Positions 33,414 through 41,743 of a stretch of 64,000 bases of DNA are shown piece by piece. The first letter of the stretch is position 1, and each line of letters begins with the position of its first letter. This stretch comes from Cellulomonas edaphi (GTDB lineage Bacteria; Actinomycetota; Actinomycetes; Actinomycetales; Cellulomonadaceae), in assembly GCF_030362815.1 (NCBI RefSeq), contig NZ_JAUCGR010000001.1, forward strand, positions 922,024 to 986,023, in the 5' to 3' direction. Below the pieces are notes generated by a model that saw nothing but the letters and a program-made list of their open reading frames with translations, was not told the DNA's origin and did not search any database. Both the position numbers and the translations under genes were made by a program.

Positions 33414-34415
33414 GTGACCCTGTTCATCACGATCGCGGTGCTGGCGCTGCTGGGTGCGGTGGGCGTTCTGGCGGCTCTCGCGCACCGTCGCCGGCTCGCG
33501 CGGCGGGAAGCCCGGCGACGTGAGATCGCCACGCGGCTCCGAGCGGTCGCCATCGACCTCGTCGACGGCGAGGTGACGCCGGTGCCCAGGCTGTCGGCTC
33601 CGGAGGCCCTCGTGTTCGCCGACCTGCTCGTGCGCTACGCGCGCGGGCTCCGCGGCCAGGCTCACGAGCGGATCGCCGCGTACTTCGAGGACACGGGGGC
33701 CGTCGATCGCGAGGTGCGCCACCTGGGCAGCCGGCGCGAGCGTGTGCGGGTCGAAGCGGCGTTCGGGCTCGGTGACATGGGCTCCGCGCGTGCGGTGCCC
33801 GCACTGCTCGCAGCACTCGAGGACCGCAGCGTGGACGTACGTGCCGCCGCGACGCGCAGTCTCGGCCGGATCGGTGCGACCGAGGCCGTCGAGCCGGTCA
33901 TCGCCGCATCCGTCGCCCAGCGGCTGCCTCGCGCCGTCGCAGGAGCCGCCCTGCTCGAGATCGGCTCGCCGGCGGTGGGGCAGCTGCTCGTGCTGCTCGG
34001 CCACGAGGATCCTCACGTGCGCGCCGACGCCGCCGAGCTGGTGGGACTGCTCGGCGCGGCGAACGACGCCGACGCGCTGCCGACCCGTCTGCGCGACGCA
34101 TCCCCGGACGTGCGCGCGGCCTCCGCCGTGGCGCTCGGCCGCCTCGGGAGTGCAGACGCCCGCGACCAGCTCGTCGCCACCCTGAGCGACCGGGTGCCGT
34201 TCGTGCGCGCGTCGGCCGCCCGCGCACTCGGGCAGATCGGCGGCCGCACCGCCACTGCCGCCCTGCTCGACGTCGCGCGTCGGGACGAGTTCGACCCGGC
34301 CGCCGAGGCTGCACGAGCCCTGGCGCGCATCGACCCGGCGCTGGTGATCACGGTGGCAGCACAGTCCGACGCCAGCCAGCACCTGGTCGAGGCGGCGGAT
34401 CGGCTGCTGCTGTGA
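33414..34415 (+). CDS. Membrane-anchored HEAT-repeat protein
   Basis: A 333-residue protein with an N-terminal transmembrane helix (1-22, LFITIAVLALLGAVGVL), a basic stretch (RRRLARREARRRE) and a run of HEAT-like repeats from about 105 to 315: RVRVEAAFGLGDMG, VRAAATRSLGRIG, VRADAAELVGLLG, VRAASAVALGRLG and VRASAARALGQIG recur about every 31 residues. HEAT arrays are protein-binding scaffolds. GTG 33414 follows the regulator by 10 bases; its stop overlaps the glycosyltransferase start. It could tether the receiver to the membrane glycosyltransferase; that is inference. Confidence 0.85.
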   Translation: MTLFITIAVLALLGAVGVLAALAHRRRLARREARRREIATRLRAVAIDLVDGEVTPVPRLSAPEALVFADLLVRYARGLRGQAHERIAAYFEDTGAVDREVRHLGSRRERVRVEAAFGLGDMGSARAVPALLAALEDRSVDVRAAATRSLGRIGATEAVEPVIAASVAQRLPRAVAGAALLEIGSPAVGQLLVLLGHEDPHVRADAAELVGLLGAANDADALPTRLRDASPDVRAASAVALGRLGSADARDQLVATLSDRVPFVRASAARALGQIGGRTATAALLDVARRDEFDPAAEAARALARIDPALVITVAAQSDASQHLVEAADRLLL

Positions 34416-35845
34416 GCGGCGCCGAGACGGCGTTCGTCGTCTTCTCCGTGCTGTCCTTCGCCTACTTCGTCGTGCTGGACCTGCTGTACCTCACGCTGAC
34501 GGCCCTGGCCTGGGTCGACCTGCGCAAGAAGATCTGGCGGCGCAACTACCTGGGCCTCGACGAGGTGTTCGCCTCCCCGCTGACGCCCGGCATCTCTGTG
34601 ATCGTCCCCGCGTACAACGAGGAGGTCGGCATCGTCGAGAGCGTGCGGTCGCTCCTGGCCCTGCGTTACCCGCGGCACGAGGTTGTCGTGGTCAACGACG
34701 GCTCCAAGGACGGCACGATCGACGCACTCGTCGAGGCGTTCGACATGGTGCCGGTCCGACAGGCGATCCGTGAGGGCATCGCGACCGCGGCCATCCGCAC
34801 GGCGTACGTGTCCCGCCCGCACGAGGAGCTGCTGGTCCTGGACAAGGAGAACGCCGGGCGCTCCGACGCCATCAACGCCGGCATCAACGCAGCCCGATAC
34901 CCGTACGTGTGCATGATCGACGCCGACTCGCTGCTCGAGCAGGACGCCCTGCTGAAGATCGCCAAGCCGCTGCTCGACCACCCGGGCTCGCTGGTCGCGG
35001 CGGGCGGCACCGTCCGGGTGGCCAACGGTTGCGACATCCAGCACGGGCAGGTCGTCGAGGTGCGCCTGGCACGCAACAGGCTCGCGGTCATCCAGACGCT
35101 GGAGTACATCCGCTCGTTCCTCGTCGCGCGCGTCGGCTGGGGGCGACTGAACGCCCTGGGACTCATCAGCGGGGCGTTTGGGATCTACGAGCGGGCACTC
35201 CTGCAGACCGTCGGGGGGCTGTGGGTGGACACGGTCGGGGAGGATCTCGAGCTCACGATCCGGTTGCACAAGTACCTGCGCGAGCGAGGTGAGCCCTACC
35301 GGATCGCCTTCGTCGACGACCCGGCGTGCTGGACCGAGGTCCCCGAGGACGTCGCGACGCTCGGGCGCCAGCGCCGTCGCTGGCAGCGGGGGCTGTGGGA
35401 GTCCCTGCGGCGGCACCGAGGGATGCTCGGCAGACCCCGGTACGGGGTGGTCGGCACCCTGGTGCTGCCCTACTTCGCGGTGTTCGAGTTTCTCAGCCCG
35501 GTCTTCGCCCTGCTCGGGCTGCTCGTGACGGTGCTGCTATACGTGCTGGGCGTCGTCTCGGCCGGCTATCTGCTCTCGATGCTCGCGGTGTCCGTCGTCC
35601 TGGGGGTGGTGCTCTCCACCGCAGCGCTGGCGATCGAGGAGCTCAGCTTCGGTCGGTACTCGCGCCGGCGCGACGTGCTGAGGCTGATGGCGTACACCGT
35701 GATCGAGAGCATCGGCTTCCACCAGCTGCATCTGACGTGGCGCCTGCTCGGGTACGTCGACATCGTCCGCGGCAAGACCGAGTGGGGCGAGCAGAAGCGC
35801 CGCGGCCTGGCGCGGCCCACGACGCCCCCGTTGCCCCATCCTTGA
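34412..35845 (+). CDS. Processive membrane glycosyltransferase, family 2
   Basis: A 477-residue GT2 enzyme of the BcsA/IcaA/hyaluronan-synthase type that polymerises and exports a polysaccharide. Membrane helices lie at the N-terminus and in the last third (VVGTLVLPYFAVFEFLS onward). The cytosolic catalytic part shows VIVPAYNEE, the UDP-sugar Asp in VVNDGSKDGT, MIDADSL, the catalytic GEDLELTIRLHKYL and QRRRWQRG, the processive signature. The sugar is unknown; poly-N-acetylglucosamine-like and cellulose-like products are options. GTG 34412 overlaps the HEAT-protein stop. Confidence 0.88.
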   Translation: MSGAETAFVVFSVLSFAYFVVLDLLYLTLTALAWVDLRKKIWRRNYLGLDEVFASPLTPGISVIVPAYNEEVGIVESVRSLLALRYPRHEVVVVNDGSKDGTIDALVEAFDMVPVRQAIREGIATAAIRTAYVSRPHEELLVLDKENAGRSDAINAGINAARYPYVCMIDADSLLEQDALLKIAKPLLDHPGSLVAAGGTVRVANGCDIQHGQVVEVRLARNRLAVIQTLEYIRSFLVARVGWGRLNALGLISGAFGIYERALLQTVGGLWVDTVGEDLELTIRLHKYLRERGEPYRIAFVDDPACWTEVPEDVATLGRQRRRWQRGLWESLRRHRGMLGRPRYGVVGTLVLPYFAVFEFLSPVFALLGLLVTVLLYVLGVVSAGYLLSMLAVSVVLGVVLSTAALAIEELSFGRYSRRRDVLRLMAYTVIESIGFHQLHLTWRLLGYVDIVRGKTEWGEQKRRGLARPTTPPLPHP

Positions 35846-35922
35846 CCGGTGCGCCCGCCCGTGCGTGGCCGCCCGACGACGTGTGCGCGCGGTCGTCCTG
35901 GCTGGGGCGCACCGGGCGGGCG

Positions 35923-36540
35923 TCAGTGCACGGCGGCCAGCGCTACTCCGACGCCGACGAACAACGCGCCGAACACCCGGTTGACGGTGCGGCGCCCCGC
36001 CTCGCGCGCCGTGAACCGCACGAGCCCCCGCGCCGCCACCGCGAACAGGAACCACATGACGAGGATGTCGACGGCCACGACCGTCGCCGCGACGATCGCG
36101 TACTGCGGGACCAGTGCACGGTCCAGGCGGACGAACTGCGGGATGAACGCGAGGAAGAAGACGATCGCCTTGGGGTTGGTGAGGTTCACCAGCAGCCCGC
36201 GGCGGAACATCGACCAGGCGGGCTCGCGGGTCACGTGTGCGTTGTCGTCGGCCGCGGTGGACGCCCGAAGCTGCCGCACACCCAGGAAGACGAGGTAGGC
36301 GGCGCCGATGTAGCGGATCGCGTCGAACGCGACCTGCGAGCGGCTGACGAGCGCACCCACGCCGGCTGCCACGATCGCGATGTGCACCACCAGGGCCAGC
36401 TGCTGCCCGAGGATCCCCCAGATGGACCGGGTCCAGCCCGAGCCGAGCGAGTTGGACATCGTGTTGACGGCGCCCGCGCCCGGGGTGCAGGAGATGACGA
36501 GGCACGCGCCGACGAGGGCGAGCCAGAGGGACGGGCTCAC
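35923..36540 (-). CDS. LysE-family translocator
   Basis: A 205-residue membrane protein of the LysE/RhtB exporter family, opening SLWLALVGACLVISCTPGAGAVN with the signature TPGAGA, followed by about six helices and NPKAIVFFLAFIPQFV near the middle. Family members export amino acids such as lysine, threonine or homoserine; the substrate is not readable. GTG 36540 is the start. It faces the glycosyltransferase gene; the 77-bp gap contains GC-rich inverted sequence that could terminate both. Confidence 0.9.
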   Translation of the reverse strand: MSPSLWLALVGACLVISCTPGAGAVNTMSNSLGSGWTRSIWGILGQQLALVVHIAIVAAGVGALVSRSQVAFDAIRYIGAAYLVFLGVRQLRASTAADDNAHVTREPAWSMFRRGLLVNLTNPKAIVFFLAFIPQFVRLDRALVPQYAIVAATVVAVDILVMWFLFAVAARGLVRFTAREAGRRTVNRVFGALFVGVGVALAAVH

Positions 36541-36743
36541 GTGCGGGCCCTCGTGTTCGTCACCGGGACATCATGCCGGGGTCACTGGCTGTTGCCCCGC
36601 TTCGGGTGGCAGAGCCGGTTCCTGTAGCCTGGCGTGCGGTCGCTGGCCTCTGGTTGAGGGTCGGCGGTCCGAGCGTGACCGGGTCTTCTGGTCTGCGGAG
36701 CAGCGCCCTTGCCGGCTGCTTCTCGGTGGGCTCCCGGTCTCAC

Positions 36744-36816
36744 GCGCCTGTAGCTCAGGGGATAGAGCACCGCTCTCCTAAAGCGGGTGTCGGCAGTTCG
36801 AATCTGCCCAGGCGCA
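36744..36816 (+). tRNA. tRNA-Arg (CCT anticodon)
   Basis: A complete cloverleaf: acceptor GCGCCTG / CAGGCGC, D-arm GCTC..GAGC, anticodon stem CCGCT/AGCGG with loop CTCCTAA (anticodon CCT, reading AGG), T-loop TTCGAAT in the stem GGCAG/CTGCC, and discriminator A. CCA is not encoded. It reads the rare AGG codon. No gene lies in the 200 bp before it. Confidence 0.95.
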
Positions 36817-36817
36817 C

Positions 36818-37361
36818 ATGCGAGCAAGGTCAGCCCACGTCCTTGCCGTACTGCTCTGGGTCGGCGTCGCAGCCACGGTCGGAGCGTGCAGTGGCTCGGA
36901 GGGGATCTCCGCCGGGTCGCTGAGCATCGGCCCGGGCAGCGAGGAGCTGAACTGCTCGGACCCGGGGTGCGCAGCACGCGCGCCCTGGCGGCCGTGTGGG
37001 TCAAGAACACGGGCGAGTCGCCTATCAAGATCGTCAAGGTCGAGCCTGTCGCCCCTCACGACTTGGAGATCGACCCACCTTTCCTCATCCCCCGGGCGGG
37101 AAGTGGTACACCGTCAGCGGCTTCGTCCCGCCGTCGAAAGGCGACACGTGGGCGACGGCCGCGTGGCCACGCAGGGTTCCCCTGGAGCAGGGCGTTCTCC
37201 AGCCTGGCGAACTCTGGGAGATCGTCCAGCCGATGCGCGCGCTGACCGACGATGCGAGCTTCGAGGCGACGCGTGTCGTGTACGAGGAGAGCGGCAAGCG
37301 GCGCGCGGGGCAAGACAAGACCGCCATGGGCATCATCGGAAACGGCCCGAGGTGCTCCTAG
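36818..37361 (+). pseudogene. Lipoprotein gene with two apparent 1-base deletions
   Basis: Three open segments in successive frames give one coherent protein. The first starts MRARSAHVLAVLLWVG and has lipobox GACSG, ending in NCSDPG near 36966. The second continues V-STRALAAVWVKNTGESPIKIVKVE to FLIP near 37095. The third runs PGGKWYTVSGFVPPSKGDTW to GNGPRCS and TAG at 37359-37361. Adding one G near 36963-36966 (CCCGGGG run) and one C near 37090-37093 (CCCCC run) restores about 181 residues. Both breaks sit in homopolymers, so sequencing error is as likely as decay. Function unknown; it looks like a small surface lipoprotein. Confidence 0.7.
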
Positions 37362-37367
37362 CGTCGA

Positions 37368-37392
37368 GACGGCTCGAGCTGGTCGAGCCGTC
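37368..37392. terminator. Bidirectional terminator hairpin
   Basis: GACGGCTCGA and TCGAGCCGTC form a 10-bp stem with a GCTGG loop between the convergent lipoprotein pseudogene and the LCP gene, which ends at 37399. Confidence 0.65.
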
Positions 37393-37398
37393 CCGCGC

Positions 37399-39024
37399 TC
37401 ACGAGATCGGGGCAGCCGGCTGCGCGTCCAGCGTGTCCGTCCGCAGCGCATCAATCAGCGCCGCAAAGGGCGCGGCCTCAGGCACAGTCGCGGCCGAGTC
37501 ACCGGTCGTCACGACCTTCGTCCGGACCGGCACCACCCGCACCTCCCCGGGACCCACGTTCCGGACGCTGGTCAGAAGTCCGACCAGCTCGGACCGGTCG
37601 AACGCCTGGTCGACGGCGACGGATCCGGAGACGACTCGGAGCAGCCGCAGCCAGGTAACGGGGTTGCGCCGGACGTCGTCGTCCCCCAACCGGTCGAGGA
37701 TCGCGCGGAGCCACACCGCCGAGCGCCGCGCCCCCGTCACGTCGTCGACGCCGTCCGCGCGGACCCAGGCGAGGGCCTCCTCGCCCGTGAGGACCTGAGG
37801 GCCGGCCGACACCTCGCGCCCGTCGATCACCACGTCCGCGTCCAGGTCGACCTCCACGCCGCCGAGCTCGTCGGTCACCTGGGCGAACGTGTCGGAGTCG
37901 GTGAGCGCCACGTGGTCGAGGCGCACGTTCGTCAGCCGCTCGACCGTCTGCACCGCGCCGGTCGGGCCGCCCTCCGCGAAGGCGGATCGCAGCGTTCCCG
38001 GGCCCGAACCCGGCACGTCGGCCGCGAGGTCCGGGGGCATCGCGATGACCTGCACGCTGGACCGGTCAGCCGAGACGTGCGCGAGCATGACGATGTCGGT
38101 CTGGGCGGCCGCCTCGGCCCAGTCCTGGTCCCCCTTGGTGCGGACGTCGTCCGTCGAGCCGAGCACGAGGATGTTGACGGGGACGGGCCCGCCCACCTCG
38201 GCGGGCGTGAACGGGGGCGGCCGGTCGGCCGCTGGAATCGGGTTGGGGAAGCGCTCCAGTCGGTTGTCGAGCGCCCCGACGACGACGAGCGCCCCGGCCA
38301 TGGCGACGACGATCAGGAGGACGAGCGACCCGACGACCGCGATGGCGATGTTCCGGCCGCGGTGGCTGGGGGAGCGCGGCGGCGGCTCCGGCCGGCGCGG
38401 GGGTGCGGGCGGCGGTCCCGGCTCGTCGGGAGGCGAGAGCACCGTCCACACGATGCCGTCCACGGCGGCGCGGACCTGGTCGAGCGACTCCTCGTAGCCG
38501 CGTGGGCCGGCCGCGGCGGGGAAGGGGATGTCGTCGTCCTCGGCGACCGGCCGTGCGCCCCGCTGCGCCGGTGCCACCCGGGCCAGCGCGGCCAGCCGCG
38601 CTGCCGCATCCCCCTCGGGCAGGGCAGACGGGCCCAGGGACGTGGCGAGCCGGGCCATCTCCGACAGGGTGAAGGTGCGCCGCACCGCGGCCGGAACCCT
38701 GCGGACCACGGCCGCCCGCTCGTCCCGGGTGGCGGTGAGGACGAGGTCGGCCGACTCCACCATGGCCGCGTCGAGCTCCTGCGCGTGGTGGCCGTCGACG
38801 GCCACCCCCTCGCGCGCGAGAAGCTCGCTGAGGTGCTCGGGCACCGGATCGCCGGGCGTGGCGTGAATCCCCGCGCTGGTCACCGTCACGGCGCTGTCCG
38901 CCCCGAGCCTGGCGCGCAGGAGCCGCTCGGCCGCGAGTGAGTCGCCCACGTTCGTGGCGCCGACCAGGAGCACGTGGAAGCGGCTCGCCACGGCCGTGGG
39001 CGGGACTGCCTCGGGCGGGCTCAT
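37399..39024 (-). CDS. LytR-CpsA-Psr-like protein fused to an inactive tyrosine-phosphatase domain
   Basis: A 541-residue fusion. Residues 15-190 follow the LMW tyrosine phosphatase at 11587-12204 closely (AAERLLRARLGA, ESADLVLTATRDERAAVV, RRTFTLSEMARLA), but the P-loop reads GATNVGDS at residues 22-29 where the active enzyme has CTGNICRS, so the nucleophile Cys and phosphate-binding Arg are lost. After a Pro-rich linker comes a transmembrane helix (about 215-245) and an extracellular LCP domain (NILVLGSTD, TDIVMLAHVSADRSSV). LCP enzymes attach glycopolymers to peptidoglycan; their usual IPRD motif is MPPD here, so this domain may be inactive as well. Start ATG 39024; longer in-frame starts lack conservation. 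Confidence 0.82.
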   Translation of the reverse strand: MSPPEAVPPTAVASRFHVLLVGATNVGDSLAAERLLRARLGADSAVTVTSAGIHATPGDPVPEHLSELLAREGVAVDGHHAQELDAAMVESADLVLTATRDERAAVVRRVPAAVRRTFTLSEMARLATSLGPSALPEGDAAARLAALARVAPAQRGARPVAEDDDIPFPAAAGPRGYEESLDQVRAAVDGIVWTVLSPPDEPGPPPAPPRRPEPPPRSPSHRGRNIAIAVVGSLVLLIVVAMAGALVVVGALDNRLERFPNPIPAADRPPPFTPAEVGGPVPVNILVLGSTDDVRTKGDQDWAEAAAQTDIVMLAHVSADRSSVQVIAMPPDLAADVPGSGPGTLRSAFAEGGPTGAVQTVERLTNVRLDHVALTDSDTFAQVTDELGGVEVDLDADVVIDGREVSAGPQVLTGEEALAWVRADGVDDVTGARRSAVWLRAILDRLGDDDVRRNPVTWLRLLRVVSGSVAVDQAFDRSELVGLLTSVRNVGPGEVRVVPVRTKVVTTGDSAATVPEAAPFAALIDALRTDTLDAQPAAPIS

Positions 39025-39530
39025 CCCGCAAGTGTGTTGCAGAAGTTGGACGCCCGCTATAGGCGACTTGGGGCGAATTGTCCGGATGGGATCGCCGACG
39101 TCCTGCGCCAACGGGCGCACCGCCGCGCGCCGACGCCTGCGCACGCCCGGGGCGTCGTACCCTGGACCCGCAGCCGAAGGCAACCGGCTGGCACACCCGT
39201 GGTGCCGGCCGTACCTCTCGGACTGGCAACACCCGGAGCGTCCACCGACCGGCGGGGACACGCTGCTGCGTGCACGGCGTCGCCCGCACCGCGCCCCCGC
39301 ACGCGGGGGCGGTCGGGGTGGGGCTCCGTGCAGGGTGAGCACCGGACCCGGTGACTCGGACGCGGAGCGTCGTCCGGCCGGGCTCAGCCTGTGGTCGGCA
39401 GGGGTCGTGGCCGCACGGTCATGGCGGGGGAGCGAGTGAGGACCGACGTCCGCAGGTGCGGCGTCGGCCGTCGGCGGCGTGAGCGAGGGCTCGCGCGCGA
39501 CGCAGGCATCGAGCCTGCGAAGGAGGAGCA
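39025..39530. other. 506-bp non-coding gap between LCP and helicase genes
   Basis: No gene I can support. On the minus strand, CTATAG at 39057-39062 could be a -10 element for the LCP gene. GCCCCCGC (39293-39300) and GCGGGGGC (39303-39310) form a hairpin with a 2-base spacer. GAAGGAGGAGCA at the right end is the ribosome site of the helicase gene. Several open frames cross the region but none has a good start or protein-like composition. Confidence 0.5.
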
Positions 39531-41666
39531 GTGGCATCAGGCCAGGGCCGGTCCGGCCGCGGGCGCACCGATTCGGGCGCGCAGCGCCGACGTCCGCAGC
39601 GGTCGGAGCAGGGGCTCATCCCTGTGCTCGCCGACGTGGCGCGCGAGGTCGACGGCGCGGTCAAGAGACCGCCCACGCGCCCTGCGGTGCGGCTGAAGTT
39701 CCAGGTGGTGGCGCTGCTGGTCCGCGAGGAGCGGGCCCGGGTGATGGCCGACGCCGAGCTGACGAACGCGCGCAGGACCGAGCAGCTCAAGCGGCTCGAC
39801 GGCGTCGCGACGATGCTGGCCAAGACGGCCGCGCGGGACACCTCCCTGCTGGAGCTGCTCGCCGAGGATGCCCGGGTCTCCGACGCGGCGCGCGCCTTCA
39901 AGGCGACCGTCATGCGGGCCGGCGGCATGGAGCCACCCGAGGAGCCCGAGCCCGAGCCGCCCGCCGCGCCGGCGCCCGACGCCACGACCCGCGTCGTGCC
40001 GCAGTCCGTGCTCTCGCGCCAGCTCGCCAACCCGTTCCTGGCCCCGGACTACGAGGCCGCGGCCGAGCGCATCGCCGCGCGTCCCCGCCGGCTGGCCGGC
40101 TGGGAGCTGCTCGAGCCGCTGTTCCGCTCGTTCGAGTACGCGGCCAACGGGGCGCCCGCGTGCATGCGGCTGCCCGACGGTCGCCTGGTGCGCGGGCCGC
40201 TGGGCCGCGAGCTCATGCCGCACCAGGCGCAGGTGGTCGCGGCGACGGCCGGCGGGCACCGCACGTTCCTGCTCGCCGACGAGCCCGGTCTCGGCAAGAC
40301 CGCGCAGGCGCTGCTCGCCGCGCAGGCCGCCGACGCGTACCCGCTGCTCGTGGTGGTGCCCAACGTGGTCAAGACGAACTGGGCGCACGAGGTGGGGCTG
40401 TGGACCCCGTCGCGGACGGCCACGGTGGTGCACGGCGACGGCGAGCAGGTCGACGCCTTCGCCGACGTGGTGATCGTCAACTACGAGCTGCTCGACCGGC
40501 ACGTGGGGTGGCTGGGCGACCTCGGGTTCCGCGGCATGGTGGTCGACGAGGCGCACTTCATCAAGAACAAGACCTCGCAGCGCTCGCAGCACGTGCTCGC
40601 GCTCTCGCAGCGCATTCGCGAGCGGACCCCGCGCGCGCTGCTCATGGCCCTCACCGGCACCCCGCTGATCAACGACATCGAGGACTTCCGGGCCATCTGG
40701 CAGTTCCTCGGATGGATCGATGAGAAGACGCCGCAGGGCGCGCTCATGACGGCGCTGGAGGACACCGGGCTGACGCCGGCGGACCCGGGCTTCTACGCGG
40801 CCGCGCGAGCCGCCGTCATCGAGATGGGGATCGTGCGACGCCGCAAAGTGGACGTGGTCGCGGACATCCCCGCGCGCCGCGTGGCAGACCTGCCGGTCGA
40901 GCTCGACGGGGCCGCGGGCCGCAGCATCCGGGCCGCGGAGGTCGCGCTCGTCAGCCGACTCGTGTCCCAGTACCGGGCCGCGGTGGAGTTCCGCGGGGAC
41001 GCGGCCGGCGACGGGATCGACGCCGAGCTGGTGCGCCGGGTCGCGGCCGCCGAGCTCAAGGACTCGAGCTCGAAGACCGGCGGCGAGAACGTGTTCACCA
41101 TGGTCCGGCGCATCGGCCAGGCCAAGGCCGGACTCGCGGCCGACTACGCGGCGCAGCTGGCCCGCAACGTCGGCAAGGTGGTGTTCTTCGCCAAGCACGT
41201 CGACGTGATGGACCAGGCGGAGCAGACGTTCGCCGACCGGGGCATCCGCTACGCCTCGATCCGCGGGGACCAGACCACCAAGGTGCGCGAGAAGAACATC
41301 GCGGCGTTCGTGGACGACCCCGAGGTGTCGATCGTGGTGTGCTCGCTCATGGCCGCCGGCGTGGGGCTCAACCTCCAGGTGGCCTCCAACCTGGTCCTGG
41401 CCGAGCTGTCGTGGACCGACGCCGAGCAGACCCAGGCCATCGACCGCATCCACCGCATCGGCCAGGACGAGCCGGTCACCGCGTGGCGCATCATCGCCGC
41501 GCAGACCATCGACGCGAAGATCGCCGAGCTCATCGACAGCAAGTCGGCGCTGGCCGCGCGGGCGCTGGACGGAGCGGCCGACGAGGAGGCCGTGGCGACC
41601 GACGTCCAGCTCGAGGCGCTCGTCAGCCTGCTCACGGACGCGCTGGCCACCGACGGCGTGCACTGA
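39531..41666 (+). CDS. SNF2-family helicase-like ATPase
   Basis: A 711-residue SF2 ATPase of the Snf2/SMARCAL1-like group. After an Arg-rich and helical lead of about 230 residues come motif I DEPGLGKTAQ (about 250), motif II DEAH (339-342, VVDEAHFIKN), motif III LTGTPL, the Snf2-type insertion and the C-terminal helicase half ending with RIHRIGQDEPV. Such proteins remodel DNA-protein complexes or stalled forks; some bacterial relatives sit in defence islands, but nothing of that kind is adjacent. GTG 39531 follows GGAGGAG. The 76-bp tail to the next gene holds a strong terminator. Confidence 0.9.
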   Translation: MASGQGRSGRGRTDSGAQRRRPQRSEQGLIPVLADVAREVDGAVKRPPTRPAVRLKFQVVALLVREERARVMADAELTNARRTEQLKRLDGVATMLAKTAARDTSLLELLAEDARVSDAARAFKATVMRAGGMEPPEEPEPEPPAAPAPDATTRVVPQSVLSRQLANPFLAPDYEAAAERIAARPRRLAGWELLEPLFRSFEYAANGAPACMRLPDGRLVRGPLGRELMPHQAQVVAATAGGHRTFLLADEPGLGKTAQALLAAQAADAYPLLVVVPNVVKTNWAHEVGLWTPSRTATVVHGDGEQVDAFADVVIVNYELLDRHVGWLGDLGFRGMVVDEAHFIKNKTSQRSQHVLALSQRIRERTPRALLMALTGTPLINDIEDFRAIWQFLGWIDEKTPQGALMTALEDTGLTPADPGFYAAARAAVIEMGIVRRRKVDVVADIPARRVADLPVELDGAAGRSIRAAEVALVSRLVSQYRAAVEFRGDAAGDGIDAELVRRVAAAELKDSSSKTGGENVFTMVRRIGQAKAGLAADYAAQLARNVGKVVFFAKHVDVMDQAEQTFADRGIRYASIRGDQTTKVREKNIAAFVDDPEVSIVVCSLMAAGVGLNLQVASNLVLAELSWTDAEQTQAIDRIHRIGQDEPVTAWRIIAAQTIDAKIAELIDSKSALAARALDGAADEEAVATDVQLEALVSLLTDALATDGVH

Positions 41667-41681
41667 TCCCGCAGACGACGG

Positions 41682-41722
41682 ACGGGTGGTGGCGCCTGCG
41701 AGGAGCAGGCACCACCACCCGT
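41682..41722. terminator. Strong bidirectional terminator
   Basis: ACGGGTGGTGGCGCCTGC and GCAGGCACCACCACCCGT pair over 18 positions with one mismatch around a 5-base loop, between two convergent genes. Confidence 0.85.
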
Positions 41723-41743
41723 GCGGTCAGGCGGTAGCCGGAG

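Noticed and set aside
37252-38940. Plus-strand frame of 562 codons opposite the LCP gene
   Set aside because: Antisense to a protein with recognisable phosphatase-like and LCP domains; no motif of its own.
39531-41666. SNF2 helicase as part of a defence island
   Set aside because: No nuclease, methyltransferase, toxin or phage gene is adjacent; it stands alone beside surface-protein genes.
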